A stretch of DNA of 15,602 bases. It comes from Dehalococcoidia bacterium. Its GTDB lineage: Bacteria > Chloroflexota > Dehalococcoidia > Dehalococcoidales > CSSed11-197. Below the pieces are notes generated by a model. That model made no database searches, had not been told where the DNA came from, and saw only the letters and a list, made by a program, of their open reading frames with translations. The position numbers and the translations under genes were made by a program. The stretch covers positions 1-15,602 of the forward strand of contig PUOQ01000024.1 in NCBI GenBank assembly GCA_003552785.1. Reading direction: 5' to 3'. Within the stretch, counting starts at the first letter, position 1. Every line of letters starts with the position of its first letter. Shown here piece by piece: positions 1 through 7,558 of the stretch.

Positions 1-1
1 C

Positions 2-325
2 GGGTTCGCTCTTTATATGGACAAGTTGATGCATCTTTCAAGCAGAATTGGTCAGGATAATGTTGTATGCGGGCATGTAAAAATAAAGCCACGAAACGCT
101 GGCCCTGATGAAGTGCTGAATATTTGCAGGGAACTGCGCAGCCAGGGACATAGCGTGGAGATTGATATAAGCAATCAAAAAGACCCCGGCACCGGATGGT
201 GCATAGAGGTGGACAGAGGGAGTTTACGGCTTATTATGGCAGACAGTGAAAAACCCCGGTCCAGGCAGTTTAATAATATTCAGGAATTACTTCAAGCCAT
301 CAAAAAGGAGAAGTGGTTTGATTAA
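2..325 (+). CDS. hisZ: ATP phosphoribosyltransferase regulatory subunit HisZ, C-terminal part (5' end cut by window)
   Basis: The frame is open from the first complete codon and ends at TAA 323-325, leaving 107 residues of a longer protein. It opens with GFALYMDKLM, which matches motif 3 of class II histidyl-tRNA synthetase-like folds (HisRS usually has GFALGLERL). An alpha/beta segment with ELRSQGHSVEID follows, as seen after the catalytic core in HisRS and HisZ. The motif 3 Arg is replaced by Lys, which fits HisZ, a HisRS paralogue that no longer charges tRNA. HisZ assembles with short-form HisG and confers activation and histidine feedback. The gene overlaps the HisG reading frame by 8 nt, a strong contextual argument for HisZ over HisS. 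The ATG at 17 lies inside motif 3 and is not the start. The fragment is too short to exclude HisS from sequence alone. Confidence 0.8.
   Translation, partial: GFALYMDKLMHLSSRIGQDNVVCGHVKIKPRNAGPDEVLNICRELRSQGHSVEIDISNQKDPGTGWCIEVDRGSLRLIMADSEKPRSRQFNNIQELLQAIKKEKWFD
305..310 (+). promoter_or_regulatory. Ribosome binding site that fixes the TTG start of hisG
   Basis: AAGGAG lies 7 nt before the TTG at 318. This places the HisG start so that the protein opens (M)IKIALPKG, matching the canonical N-terminus of the family. It argues against the in-frame ATG at 246, which would add 24 unrelated residues encoded inside hisZ. Confidence 0.75.
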
Positions 326-1730
326 GATAGCTTTGCCCAAAGGCCAGCTTTTGGAAAAGACGGCTGAGATTTTAGAAAAGACTGGATGGGGGCTAAGTGA
401 TTACTCCAAAAAAGCCAGGCTTTATAGGCTCACTGCTGAGAAATTTCCGGAATCACAGATAAAAATATTGCAGGATAAAGACATACCCATTCAGATTTCT
501 ATAGGTCATTATGACATAGGCATTTGCAGCCTTGAATGGATAGAAGAGCTTGTCAGTGGTTACCCTTCCAGCTCTATTGCAAGATTGAAGTTGCTTGGTT
601 TCGGCAAAACAGCACTTTATGCTGCGGTGGATGCAAACAGCGCTTTAAATGATGTTAGGGAATTATCTGGTATTGATGGCGTTGTTCGGATTGCCAGTGA
701 ATACCCAAATATTGCCCAGGAATTTGCAGCATCGTTAAGGCTAAAACGGTTTGTTGTGTACCCGGTATGGGGTGGGGCAGAAGGGTATCCACCGGATGAT
801 GCTGATATTGTCATTGTGTCGGCAAAAAACAAACAAGAGGTATACAAACGGGGTTTGAAGCCGTTAAAGTGTGTTCTGGAATCCGAGGCAGTTCTTATTG
901 CCAACAGAGAAAGCTTGCGAAATAAGGATATGGCTGGAGTGATAAGTTCTATAGTGCCTGAAGAGGATAATAGCAATAATGAAAGGTCTGTGTTAACCGA
1001 AGCCCCCGCTCAGATAACATACAGGGATAACAGTACTCATGAAACGGGGATTGTGCGGTTTGCACTGCCTGATGGCCACCAGCAATCTCACGTTCGGAAA
1101 ATTTTAGATAGAGCCGGAGTAGATATAAAGGATTATCCTTCGTCCAAAGGTAATCGCAGGCCTCAAAGTGGCCTGGAGGGTGTTTCTATCAAGGTTATCA
1201 GGCCCCAAGATATGCCATTACAGGTAGCCAATGGCAGGTTTGATGTAGCTATAACCGGACGGGACTGGCTTATAGACCATCTTTACCGGTTTCCTACCAG
1301 CCCTTTGGTAGAGTTGCTTGATTTGAAATATGGCAGGGTGAGAATTGTAGCAGTTATTGACGGAAACCTGGAAATTGAAAACATAAAACAATTGAGGCAG
1401 GCAAGGAAAAACCAGGCTGCAACTTACCGCATTGCCACTGAATATATTAATATCGCCGACAGGTATGCACAGGAGTGTCGACTGGGACGTTACTGCATAG
1501 TTCCTACATTTGGGGCTACTGAAGCTTTTATACCCGAAGATGCTGATATGCTTATTGAAAATACCGAGACAGGTGGCACCATAGCCCGGCACAATTTAAA
1601 AATTATTGACACGCTTTTTATATCCACAGCCTGTCTAATTGGTCGAAACGGGTATGAAAAGCGCCCTGAAAAGGAACGCATTATTAAAAACCTGGTTGGA
1701 TTGTTGAATCAGGGCCTTGAGGAAGGGTAG
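318..1730 (+). CDS. hisG: ATP phosphoribosyltransferase with two tandem HisG catalytic domains
   Basis: Catalyses the first step of histidine synthesis, ATP + PRPP to phosphoribosyl-ATP, in the cytoplasm. From the TTG start the chain has 470 residues, against roughly 200-230 for short HisG and about 290-300 for the long form. Domain 1 (about 1-213) has ALPKG at 5-9, DIP at 55-57, YDIGI at 65-69 and RIASEYPNIA at 124-133, but SAKNKQEV at 168-175 where the PRPP loop should be. A linker follows (about 214-243). Domain 2 (about 244-470) has ALPDG at 249-253, DMP at 298-300, FDVAITG at 308-314, DLKYGRVRIVAV at 335-346, RIATEYINIA at 371-380 and an intact ETGGT PRPP loop at 417-421. No ACT-like long-form regulatory domain is seen, which agrees with the HisZ gene upstream. 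The two-domain chain is directly visible; that domain 2 is the catalytic half is inference. Confidence 0.9.
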   Translation: MIKIALPKGQLLEKTAEILEKTGWGLSDYSKKARLYRLTAEKFPESQIKILQDKDIPIQISIGHYDIGICSLEWIEELVSGYPSSSIARLKLLGFGKTALYAAVDANSALNDVRELSGIDGVVRIASEYPNIAQEFAASLRLKRFVVYPVWGGAEGYPPDDADIVIVSAKNKQEVYKRGLKPLKCVLESEAVLIANRESLRNKDMAGVISSIVPEEDNSNNERSVLTEAPAQITYRDNSTHETGIVRFALPDGHQQSHVRKILDRAGVDIKDYPSSKGNRRPQSGLEGVSIKVIRPQDMPLQVANGRFDVAITGRDWLIDHLYRFPTSPLVELLDLKYGRVRIVAVIDGNLEIENIKQLRQARKNQAATYRIATEYINIADRYAQECRLGRYCIVPTFGATEAFIPEDADMLIENTETGGTIARHNLKIIDTLFISTACLIGRNGYEKRPEKERIIKNLVGLLNQGLEEG

Positions 1731-3059
1731 ATGAAGCTTGTTCAGGGTTTTAGTAAAGCAAGCAAAGTTATGGATCGGCGCCGGCCGCAGGAGGCACATG
1801 AACTAAATCACGCAATAAAGTCCAGGCTTAAAGAAATGTTTGGTGTTGAGACAGCGGAAGAAGCAGTCGAGCATATCATCGGTGAGGTAAAGGCCGGCGG
1901 GGATCCGGCTCTGGTAAAATTAGCTCGCCTTATAGATGGAGTTGAAATCTCCTCGCCTGTTGTTAGCCCGGATGAAGTGAGGGGCGCCGTGGAAAATATT
2001 GGAAGCCAGGAGATGATGGCTTTAGAAATTGCCGCGGAAAGAATCAGGTCATTTCATGAAGAACAAAGACGGGTTATACCCGACAAGATCGGGGTTAACA
2101 ATTGCTACCAAATATCACAACCCCTGAACAGGGTCGGTGTTTATGCCCCCGGTGGGACTGCATGTTACCCCTCAAGTGTATTAATGACAGCCATACCAGC
2201 AAAATGTGCCGGAGTGAGCGAAGTCTTTCTGGCCACTCCAGCGGCCAAGGATGGAAAGATTCCCGCTCTTACGCTTGCCGCATCCAGTGTAGCCGGAGTT
2301 GATCGAGTTTTTTGCATAGGTGGAGCTCAAGCTATAGCGGCGATGGCTTACGGAACCCAAACTATAGGCGGTGTGGATAAAATTTGTGGCCCGGGCAACA
2401 TATTTGTAATGCTTGCAAAAAAAATGGTTTTTGGTGTTGTAGACATTGATGGGTTACAGGGCCCCAGTGAAGTGATTATTATAGCCGGTGATGAAAGTGA
2501 ACCCGGTAACGTTGTAAATGAAATACTGGCGCAGGCAGAACATGATCCAATGGCCCAGTCAATTCTTATAACCAGATCACCAGATTTCGCTAAAAGGGTA
2601 ATTCGTTTACTGGAAGAAAAGACCCATAAATTGACCCGCTCTGCGATTACATCGCAGAGCCTGCAAACGACCGGTTTGGTGGCAGTTGTAAACGATTTTA
2701 ATGAAGCTGTACAGCTGACTAATTTATATGCCCCCGAACATCTGGTTCTGGATGGCTTTAGCAACGATTTTGATTATACACGCTTTACCAGTTCCGGGTG
2801 TATTTTTGCCGGCCGGCAACCAACAGTCGCTATGGGAGACTATGTTTCCGGCCCAAGTCACGCTTTGCCTACCGGTGGCACTGCACGATTCAGTTCTCCG
2901 TTAAATGTTAATGACTTTATACGATATTATAATGTTGTAGAAGTTACCAGTCAGGATTTAGAAAATTATGGACCTGCTGCGGCTACTTTGGCCCGGGCTG
3001 AAGGGCTGGAAGCACATGCAGAAGCGGTTGAGTGCCGGTTAAAAAACATGAGGCTTTAG
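1731..3059 (+). CDS. hisD: Histidinol dehydrogenase
   Basis: Zinc enzyme that oxidises histidinol to histidine in two NAD-dependent steps, the last reactions of the pathway. The 442 residues match the family length. Visible landmarks are GPGN at 220-223, a GPSE segment at 244-247, likely zinc ligands Gln268 and His271 (in QAEHDP), Asp370 (GDYVSGPSH) and His429 (LEAHAEAV), and the catalytic Glu336-His337 pair in YAPEHL. The residue before GPSE is Gln, where Ala is common, a small variation. The ATG directly abuts the hisG stop codon, and a GAGGAAGGG stretch just before it can serve as ribosome binding site, so translation is probably coupled. The function assignment is secure. Confidence 0.97.
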   Translation: MKLVQGFSKASKVMDRRRPQEAHELNHAIKSRLKEMFGVETAEEAVEHIIGEVKAGGDPALVKLARLIDGVEISSPVVSPDEVRGAVENIGSQEMMALEIAAERIRSFHEEQRRVIPDKIGVNNCYQISQPLNRVGVYAPGGTACYPSSVLMTAIPAKCAGVSEVFLATPAAKDGKIPALTLAASSVAGVDRVFCIGGAQAIAAMAYGTQTIGGVDKICGPGNIFVMLAKKMVFGVVDIDGLQGPSEVIIIAGDESEPGNVVNEILAQAEHDPMAQSILITRSPDFAKRVIRLLEEKTHKLTRSAITSQSLQTTGLVAVVNDFNEAVQLTNLYAPEHLVLDGFSNDFDYTRFTSSGCIFAGRQPTVAMGDYVSGPSHALPTGGTARFSSPLNVNDFIRYYNVVEVTSQDLENYGPAAATLARAEGLEAHAEAVECRLKNMRL

Positions 3060-3063
3060 TGAT

Positions 3064-4164
3064 ATGGAGTTAAATGACAAGATAAGACCTGATCTGAAGG
3101 ACTTCCCGCCTTACAGCGCGCACACCTCCCCCGATACGTTAAAAGAACAATTCGGGCTTTCGGTTGAGGAGATTATTAAACTTGATGCCAATGAAAATCC
3201 TTATGGTTGCCCTCCCAGAGTGGTTCAGGCTCTTTCCAAATTTAAAAGTTACGGCGTTTATCCGGACGCAAGCCAGTTAGAGTTACGCCGGCGTATATCA
3301 GATTATATTGGTGTAGATCCAGAGCGAATAGTGATCGGTGCCGGCAGCGATCAGCTCATTGATTTAATTATCAGGTTGATGATAAAACCCGGAGACGGGA
3401 TAATTAACCTGCCGCCAACTTTCGGCATGTATTCATTTTATGCCCGTCTTGCTGGAGCGAAGATTATAGAAATTAAGAGAGACGCGAATTTTCAAGTAAA
3501 TAATGCAGAAATTGAAGCCAGCATTGAACCAGAAACCAGGCTTATATTTGTTGCCAACCCAAACAACCCTACCGGAAACCTTATATCAAAGCAGGGCATA
3601 AAGGAATTACTCCAAACTGGGCTGGCTGTTGTTGTGGACGAGGCTTATTACGAATTCAGCGGGCAGACAGTTATGGACTGGATCGGGCAATATGATAATT
3701 TGATTGTACTGAGGAGTTTTTCCAAGTGGGCCGGGCTGGCAGGTTTGAGAGTGGGCTATGGAGTATTTCCGGCAACGCTTGCAGATTATATGATGCGCAT
3801 CAAGGATCCTTATTCTGTTAATGCTGCTGCTCAGGTAGCTGTTATAGAGGCACTTGAGAGTAAGGCTTACCTTTTAAACCAGGTGAGAGATATCATAAAT
3901 GAGAGGCAGCGCTTATTCGACCAGTTAAAAAGGATCGAAGGCATTGAACCGTATCCATCGGATGCAAATTTTATTTTATGTGATTGTTCCAGGCATAATG
4001 CGCCCTTGATTGTTAATGAGTTAAAAAACAGGGGAATACTTGTCAGGTGGTTTGACGCTCCGAAGCTCAGGCAATGTATACGGATAAGTATTGGAAGGCC
4101 GGAACAGAATGATATACTGGTTGAGAGCATCAAAGAAATACTCGGGGAGGTTAAGCCGTGGTAA
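3064..4164 (+). CDS. hisC: Histidinol-phosphate aminotransferase
   Basis: PLP-dependent class I/II fold aminotransferase that converts imidazole-acetol phosphate and glutamate to histidinol phosphate. It has 366 residues, usual for HisC. Seen in order: DANENPYG at 41-48, GAGSDQ at 92-97, NPNNPTG at 165-171, VDEAYYEF at 191-198 with the PLP-pyridine Asp192, and SFSKWAGLAGLRVGYG at 218-233, where Lys221 should form the Schiff base and Arg229 bind phosphate. It starts 4 nt after hisD and overlaps hisB by 7 nt. Related aminotransferases (aromatic or threonine-phosphate decarboxylase CobD) share the fold, but the position between hisD and hisB makes HisC by far the best call. Confidence 0.96.
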   Translation: MELNDKIRPDLKDFPPYSAHTSPDTLKEQFGLSVEEIIKLDANENPYGCPPRVVQALSKFKSYGVYPDASQLELRRRISDYIGVDPERIVIGAGSDQLIDLIIRLMIKPGDGIINLPPTFGMYSFYARLAGAKIIEIKRDANFQVNNAEIEASIEPETRLIFVANPNNPTGNLISKQGIKELLQTGLAVVVDEAYYEFSGQTVMDWIGQYDNLIVLRSFSKWAGLAGLRVGYGVFPATLADYMMRIKDPYSVNAAAQVAVIEALESKAYLLNQVRDIINERQRLFDQLKRIEGIEPYPSDANFILCDCSRHNAPLIVNELKNRGILVRWFDAPKLRQCIRISIGRPEQNDILVESIKEILGEVKPW

Positions 4165-4742
4165 AAAGAGGGGCAGCGCTAAAAAGAGAAACACGGGAAA
4201 CCAATGTAAGTATCAGTCTTAGCCTGGACGGTACAGGCAAGGCCGAAATTGCCACCGGAGTACGTATTTTCGATCACTTGCTTGAGCAGATAAGCCGCCA
4301 CGGGCGTTTTGATATCAGAATATCAGCAACTGGTGATGATGATCACCATCTTGTTGAGGATACCGCCATCGTTTTAGGCCAGGCTTTTAACCAGGCGCTG
4401 GGCGATAAAAGGGGAATTGTAAGAATGTCTGATGCCACGGTTCCAATGGACGATGCGCTGGCAACGGTTGCTGTTGATATCAGTGATAGGGGGTATTCTG
4501 TTATAGAGCTGGAACTTGAAGGAAATGACCTTTTTGGATTTGGTGCAGATCTTGTGCGTCACTTTCTGGAAACATTCGCGGTTGAAGCCCGGATTAACTT
4601 GCACGGCATTGTTGCATACGGGGCAAACGATCATCATAAAGTGGAGGCCTTTTTTAAGGCTCTTGCCAGAGCTCTCGATCAGGCAACGCGAATTGACCAA
4701 CGTTCGTCCGGAGAAATTCCCAGTACAAAGGAATTACTCTAG
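4158..4742 (+). CDS. hisB: Imidazoleglycerol-phosphate dehydratase (monofunctional)
   Basis: Manganese-dependent dehydratase that converts imidazole-glycerol phosphate to imidazole-acetol phosphate, the substrate of HisC. At 194 residues it is the monofunctional form, with no N-terminal histidinol-phosphatase domain. The duplicated metal-binding signature is complete: FDHLLEQISRHG at 38-49, DHHLVEDT at 62-69, DLVRHF at 131-136 and NDHHKVEA at 157-164, followed by the usual C-terminal STKELL. The start is GTG at 4158, inside the end of hisC, preceded by GGGGAGG at 4144-4150. It is the last gene of the histidine run; a convergent operon starts its 3' end 26 nt downstream. Histidinol phosphatase must be encoded elsewhere. 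Confidence 0.97.
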   Translation: MVKRGAALKRETRETNVSISLSLDGTGKAEIATGVRIFDHLLEQISRHGRFDIRISATGDDDHHLVEDTAIVLGQAFNQALGDKRGIVRMSDATVPMDDALATVAVDISDRGYSVIELELEGNDLFGFGADLVRHFLETFAVEARINLHGIVAYGANDHHKVEAFFKALARALDQATRIDQRSSGEIPSTKELL

Positions 4743-4760
4743 CAGATAAACATTTATAAA

Positions 4761-4790
4761 TCTAATAATTAAACCAGTCTTTGACCGGTT
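4761..4790 (-). terminator. Possible weak intrinsic terminator at the end of the purine operon
   Basis: Read on the minus strand, AACCGGTC, loop AAA, and GACTGGTT form an 8-bp stem with one G-T wobble (4772-4790), followed by TTTAATTATT. The stem includes the last codons and stop of purC. The tail is only partly T-rich, so this may be a weak terminator or chance dyad. It has no T-run on the plus strand, so it would not stop hisB transcription well. Confidence 0.3.
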
Positions 4791-5686
4791 AGCCTTTCAA
4801 ATGCCTCGCGGTACCTTTCGGACGCTTTTTGAATCACATCAGCGGGCAGTTCTGGCCCTGGAGGGTTTTTACTCCACCCGCTGTTTGAAAGCCAGTCTCG
4901 TACAGGCTGCTTATCAAAGCTATCCTGGGGACGGCCCGGACTATAATTGTTTATATCCCAGAAGCGGCTGGAGTCCGGGGTAAGCATTTCATCAATCACT
5001 GATAAATTACCGTCTATCACTCCAAATTCAAATTTGGTGTCAGCAATAATAAAACCCTGCTTTAGAGCTATAGACAATGCATGTGAGTATAGTTCAATAC
5101 TTTTATCGAGAAGCTTTGAGGCCAGTTCATTACCCACAAGTTGTTCAAGCTCTGAATAGTTCATCGGCATGTCGTGACCCTCTTCAGCCTTGGTGGTAGG
5201 GGTGAAAATCGGTTGTGGCAGCTTCTGGCTCTCAATCAAACCGGGCGGGAGGTTTACGCAGCAAACAGAACCTTTTTCCTGATATTCACTCCAGCCTGAG
5301 CCGGCCAGGTAGCCGCGAACAACGCATTCAGCTGAAATTCTCTGTGCTTTTTTTACTATCATTGAGCGCCCGGACAGATAAGAGGGATAATTAAAGCGCC
5401 GGTCAGGCTGGATATAATTGTCCAGGCTCCCAACATCATCAATCAATTCGACCATGTGATTGGGTAATAGCCTGGATGTTTTGTCCATCCAGAAGGCAGA
5501 CATCTGGTTCAGGACTCTTCCTTTATCGGGAATGCCGCAGGGTAGAATTACATCAAAAGCAGATATACGGTCGGTTGTTATAATGAGGAGGTAGTCACCC
5601 AGATCATAGGTGTCACGAACCTTGCCGCGGATAAATTGCGGTAAGGGCAAATCGGTTTTTAGAACTATATCATTGTACTTTTGCAT
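4769..5686 (-). CDS. purC: Phosphoribosylaminoimidazole-succinocarboxamide (SAICAR) synthase
   Basis: ATP-dependent ligase joining CAIR and aspartate to give SAICAR, the step that supplies the substrate of the first PurB reaction. The 305 residues correspond to the longer, about 300-residue form, rather than the about 240-residue form of many bacteria. Landmarks are GKVRDTYDL at 21-29, TDRISAFD at 38-45, RGYLAGSGW at 124-132, TKAEEGHD at 165-172, DTKFEFG at 216-222 and DEMLTPDSSRFW at 232-243. Its ATG shares one base with the purB stop codon (TAATG), so it is almost certainly translationally coupled. It is the last gene of the minus-strand operon. Confidence 0.97.
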   Translation of the reverse strand: MQKYNDIVLKTDLPLPQFIRGKVRDTYDLGDYLLIITTDRISAFDVILPCGIPDKGRVLNQMSAFWMDKTSRLLPNHMVELIDDVGSLDNYIQPDRRFNYPSYLSGRSMIVKKAQRISAECVVRGYLAGSGWSEYQEKGSVCCVNLPPGLIESQKLPQPIFTPTTKAEEGHDMPMNYSELEQLVGNELASKLLDKSIELYSHALSIALKQGFIIADTKFEFGVIDGNLSVIDEMLTPDSSRFWDINNYSPGRPQDSFDKQPVRDWLSNSGWSKNPPGPELPADVIQKASERYREAFERLTGQRLV

Positions 5687-7041
5687 TATATTGCTCCTGG
5701 TGCAAGTTTATTACTATCCTTGGGGGTGTGCCTTTTACTCCATTGATTTCGCGTAAGGCCCAGACGGTTGTAAATATCGTCGATGTGTTTAAGGTAATAA
5801 TTATAATCGAATAAACCGGCAAGCTCTGCCTCGTTGAAAACCTTTTCAACTTCTTTATCAGCTTTAAGCAGTGTAAAAAATTTGCGATTGCCCTGCCAGC
5901 TTTTCATAGCATTGCGCTGTACAATATCATAAGAATGTTTTCGGGTAAAGCCCTTATCAATTAGGGCAAGCATCACCCTTTGAGAGAAAACTAGCCCGCG
6001 TGTAGTTTCCATGTTTCGCTTCATATTTTTAGGAAATACCTTTAAACCGCTCATTACACCACTGAAAAGGCCCATCATGTAATCAACGAGCAGGCAGGCA
6101 TCTGGAATGGTTATTCGCTCGGTTGAAGAATGAGAAATATCCCTTTCATGCCATAGCGCAACGTTTTCCATTGAAGTTAACGCATAACCTCGAACAAGCC
6201 TGGCAAGTCCGGATATCCTTTCGCATAACTCAGGGTTACGTTTATGTGGCATGGATGATGAACCGGTCTGACCAGCGGCAAAAGGCTCTTCAACTTCGTG
6301 AAACTCGGTTTTTTGCAGTGCCCTGATTTCCGTAGCAAATTTTTCAAGTGAACAGGCAATCAACGCAAGAGCAGTTAAAAACTGGGCGTGCCTGTCTCGC
6401 TGAAGAATCTGGTTGGAGACAGCAGCAGGTACCAGTCCCAGCCTGGCACAGGCTTTTTCTTCAACTTCCGGTGGTACATTGGCATAGGTGCCTACTGCGC
6501 CGCTGATTTTGCCAACCGTGATGTTTCGGGCGGCTTCTGCCAGGCGCTGGCGGTTGCGCTTCATTTCTTCCATCCAGAGTGCCAGCTTCAGTCCGAAAGT
6601 AGTTGGTTCAGCATGAATACCGTGTGTTCGCCCCATCATAATGGTGTACTTGTGCTCCATGGAACGCTCGGCAAGTATATGAATAATATCTTTAATGTCC
6701 TCGTTAAGGATCTGGCAGGCTTCAACCATTTGGAGGCTGAGAGCGGTGTCCATTACGTCATTGGAGGTTAGCCCAAGATGTATAAACCGGGATTCTTTGC
6801 CTATACTTTCAGATACCGACCCTAAAAACGCTGTCATATCATGGTGGGTTTCCTGTAGAATTTCAGCCATTCTATTCAGGTCACAACGGGCCATTTTTAT
6901 TTTTGGGATAGCATTTCGGGGTATACGGCCAATTTCGGCCCATGCTTCGCAAGCGGCAATTTCAACATCCAGCCATTTATCGTATTTATTTGCCTCGCTC
7001 CAAACCTGCTTCATTCTCGGTCGGCAGTATCTTTCTATCAT
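5686..7041 (-). CDS. purB: Adenylosuccinate lyase
   Basis: Homotetrameric fumarase/aspartase superfamily lyase that acts twice in purine synthesis: SAICAR to AICAR + fumarate, and adenylosuccinate to AMP + fumarate. The 451 residues are typical. Seen: HHDMTAF at 66-72 (family His near 67), MGRTHG at 136-141 with the general acid His140, the flexible signature loop GSSSMPHKRNP at 260-270 holding the catalytic Ser, and HSSTERITIPD further on. The ATG at 7041 has an AAGGAG ribosome binding site about 8 nt upstream and follows purE by 20 nt. The histidine pathway also releases AICAR, linking this gene to the convergent his operon. Confidence 0.97.
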   Translation of the reverse strand: MIERYCRPRMKQVWSEANKYDKWLDVEIAACEAWAEIGRIPRNAIPKIKMARCDLNRMAEILQETHHDMTAFLGSVSESIGKESRFIHLGLTSNDVMDTALSLQMVEACQILNEDIKDIIHILAERSMEHKYTIMMGRTHGIHAEPTTFGLKLALWMEEMKRNRQRLAEAARNITVGKISGAVGTYANVPPEVEEKACARLGLVPAAVSNQILQRDRHAQFLTALALIACSLEKFATEIRALQKTEFHEVEEPFAAGQTGSSSMPHKRNPELCERISGLARLVRGYALTSMENVALWHERDISHSSTERITIPDACLLVDYMMGLFSGVMSGLKVFPKNMKRNMETTRGLVFSQRVMLALIDKGFTRKHSYDIVQRNAMKSWQGNRKFFTLLKADKEVEKVFNEAELAGLFDYNYYLKHIDDIYNRLGLTRNQWSKRHTPKDSNKLAPGAI

Positions 7042-7061
7042 TAAATACTCCTTAAATATGG

Positions 7062-7520
7062 TTAAGAGCCAGCGAGTTCAGCGCGATACTGTTGGCATGC
7101 TTTATTGATTTCTGGGTACTTTAACGCCAAAATTTGAGCCGCCAGGAACCCGGCATTTTTGGCGCCTGCTTTCCCTACCGTAACGGTAGCAACCGGAATA
7201 CCTGCAGGCATTTGCACAATTGCATATAATGAATCGAGGCCTTTTAGATCACTTGAGGCTAGAGGAACACCTATAACGGGTAAAGTGGTCCAGGAAGCCA
7301 TTACACCGGGCAGGTGGGCGGCATATCCGGCAGCTGCAATAATTATTTCAAACCCCTTTTCCCGGGCTTCGATCCCGAAGCGACTTGCTTTTTCGGGGTT
7401 GCGGTGGGCCGAGATAACAAAAGTTTCGGACGTGATATTGAACTTTTCAAGTACTTCGCTGGTGGCCTGCATAACTTCTGAGTCGGACTTGGAACCCATA
7501 ACGATGGCAACTTTTGGCAT
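7062..7520 (-). CDS. purE: N5-CAIR mutase (AIR carboxylase catalytic subunit), class I-like
   Basis: Small octameric enzyme that moves the carboxyl group of N5-CAIR to form CAIR. The 152-residue length fits. Visible: GSKSDS at 9-14, SAHRNPE at 37-43 with the catalytic His39, AAHLPGV at 67-73, LDSLYAIVQMPAGIPVATV at 95-113 and GKAGAKNAG at 116-124. Most class I enzymes have GGAAHLPG; here it reads GYAAHLPG, with Tyr66 in place of Gly. No purK (N5-CAIR synthetase) is in this operon or window, so either it lies elsewhere or the enzyme uses CO2 directly. AGAGGT upstream of the ATG is a plausible ribosome binding site; 38 nt separate it from purD. Confidence 0.95.
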   Translation of the reverse strand: MPKVAIVMGSKSDSEVMQATSEVLEKFNITSETFVISAHRNPEKASRFGIEAREKGFEIIIAAAGYAAHLPGVMASWTTLPVIGVPLASSDLKGLDSLYAIVQMPAGIPVATVTVGKAGAKNAGFLAAQILALKYPEINKACQQYRAELAGS

Positions 7521-7558
7521 TAAAATAAACCTCTTTCTTTAATTTAGTATTGATTGAG

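Noticed and set aside
246..317. In-frame ATG at 246 as the hisG start
   Set aside because: It would add 24 residues encoded within hisZ that resemble no HisG N-terminus, whereas TTG 318 has AAGGAG 7 nt upstream and gives the canonical opening.
318..1730. Two separate hisG genes joined by a frameshift or lost stop
   Set aside because: The frame is continuous through a 30-residue linker, with no internal ribosome binding site and start codon clearly marking a second gene near 1047.
4772..4790. Bidirectional terminator serving hisB as well as purC
   Set aside because: On the plus strand the stem is followed by AGCCTTTCAA, not a T-run, and the stem pairs less well because the wobble becomes an A-C mismatch.
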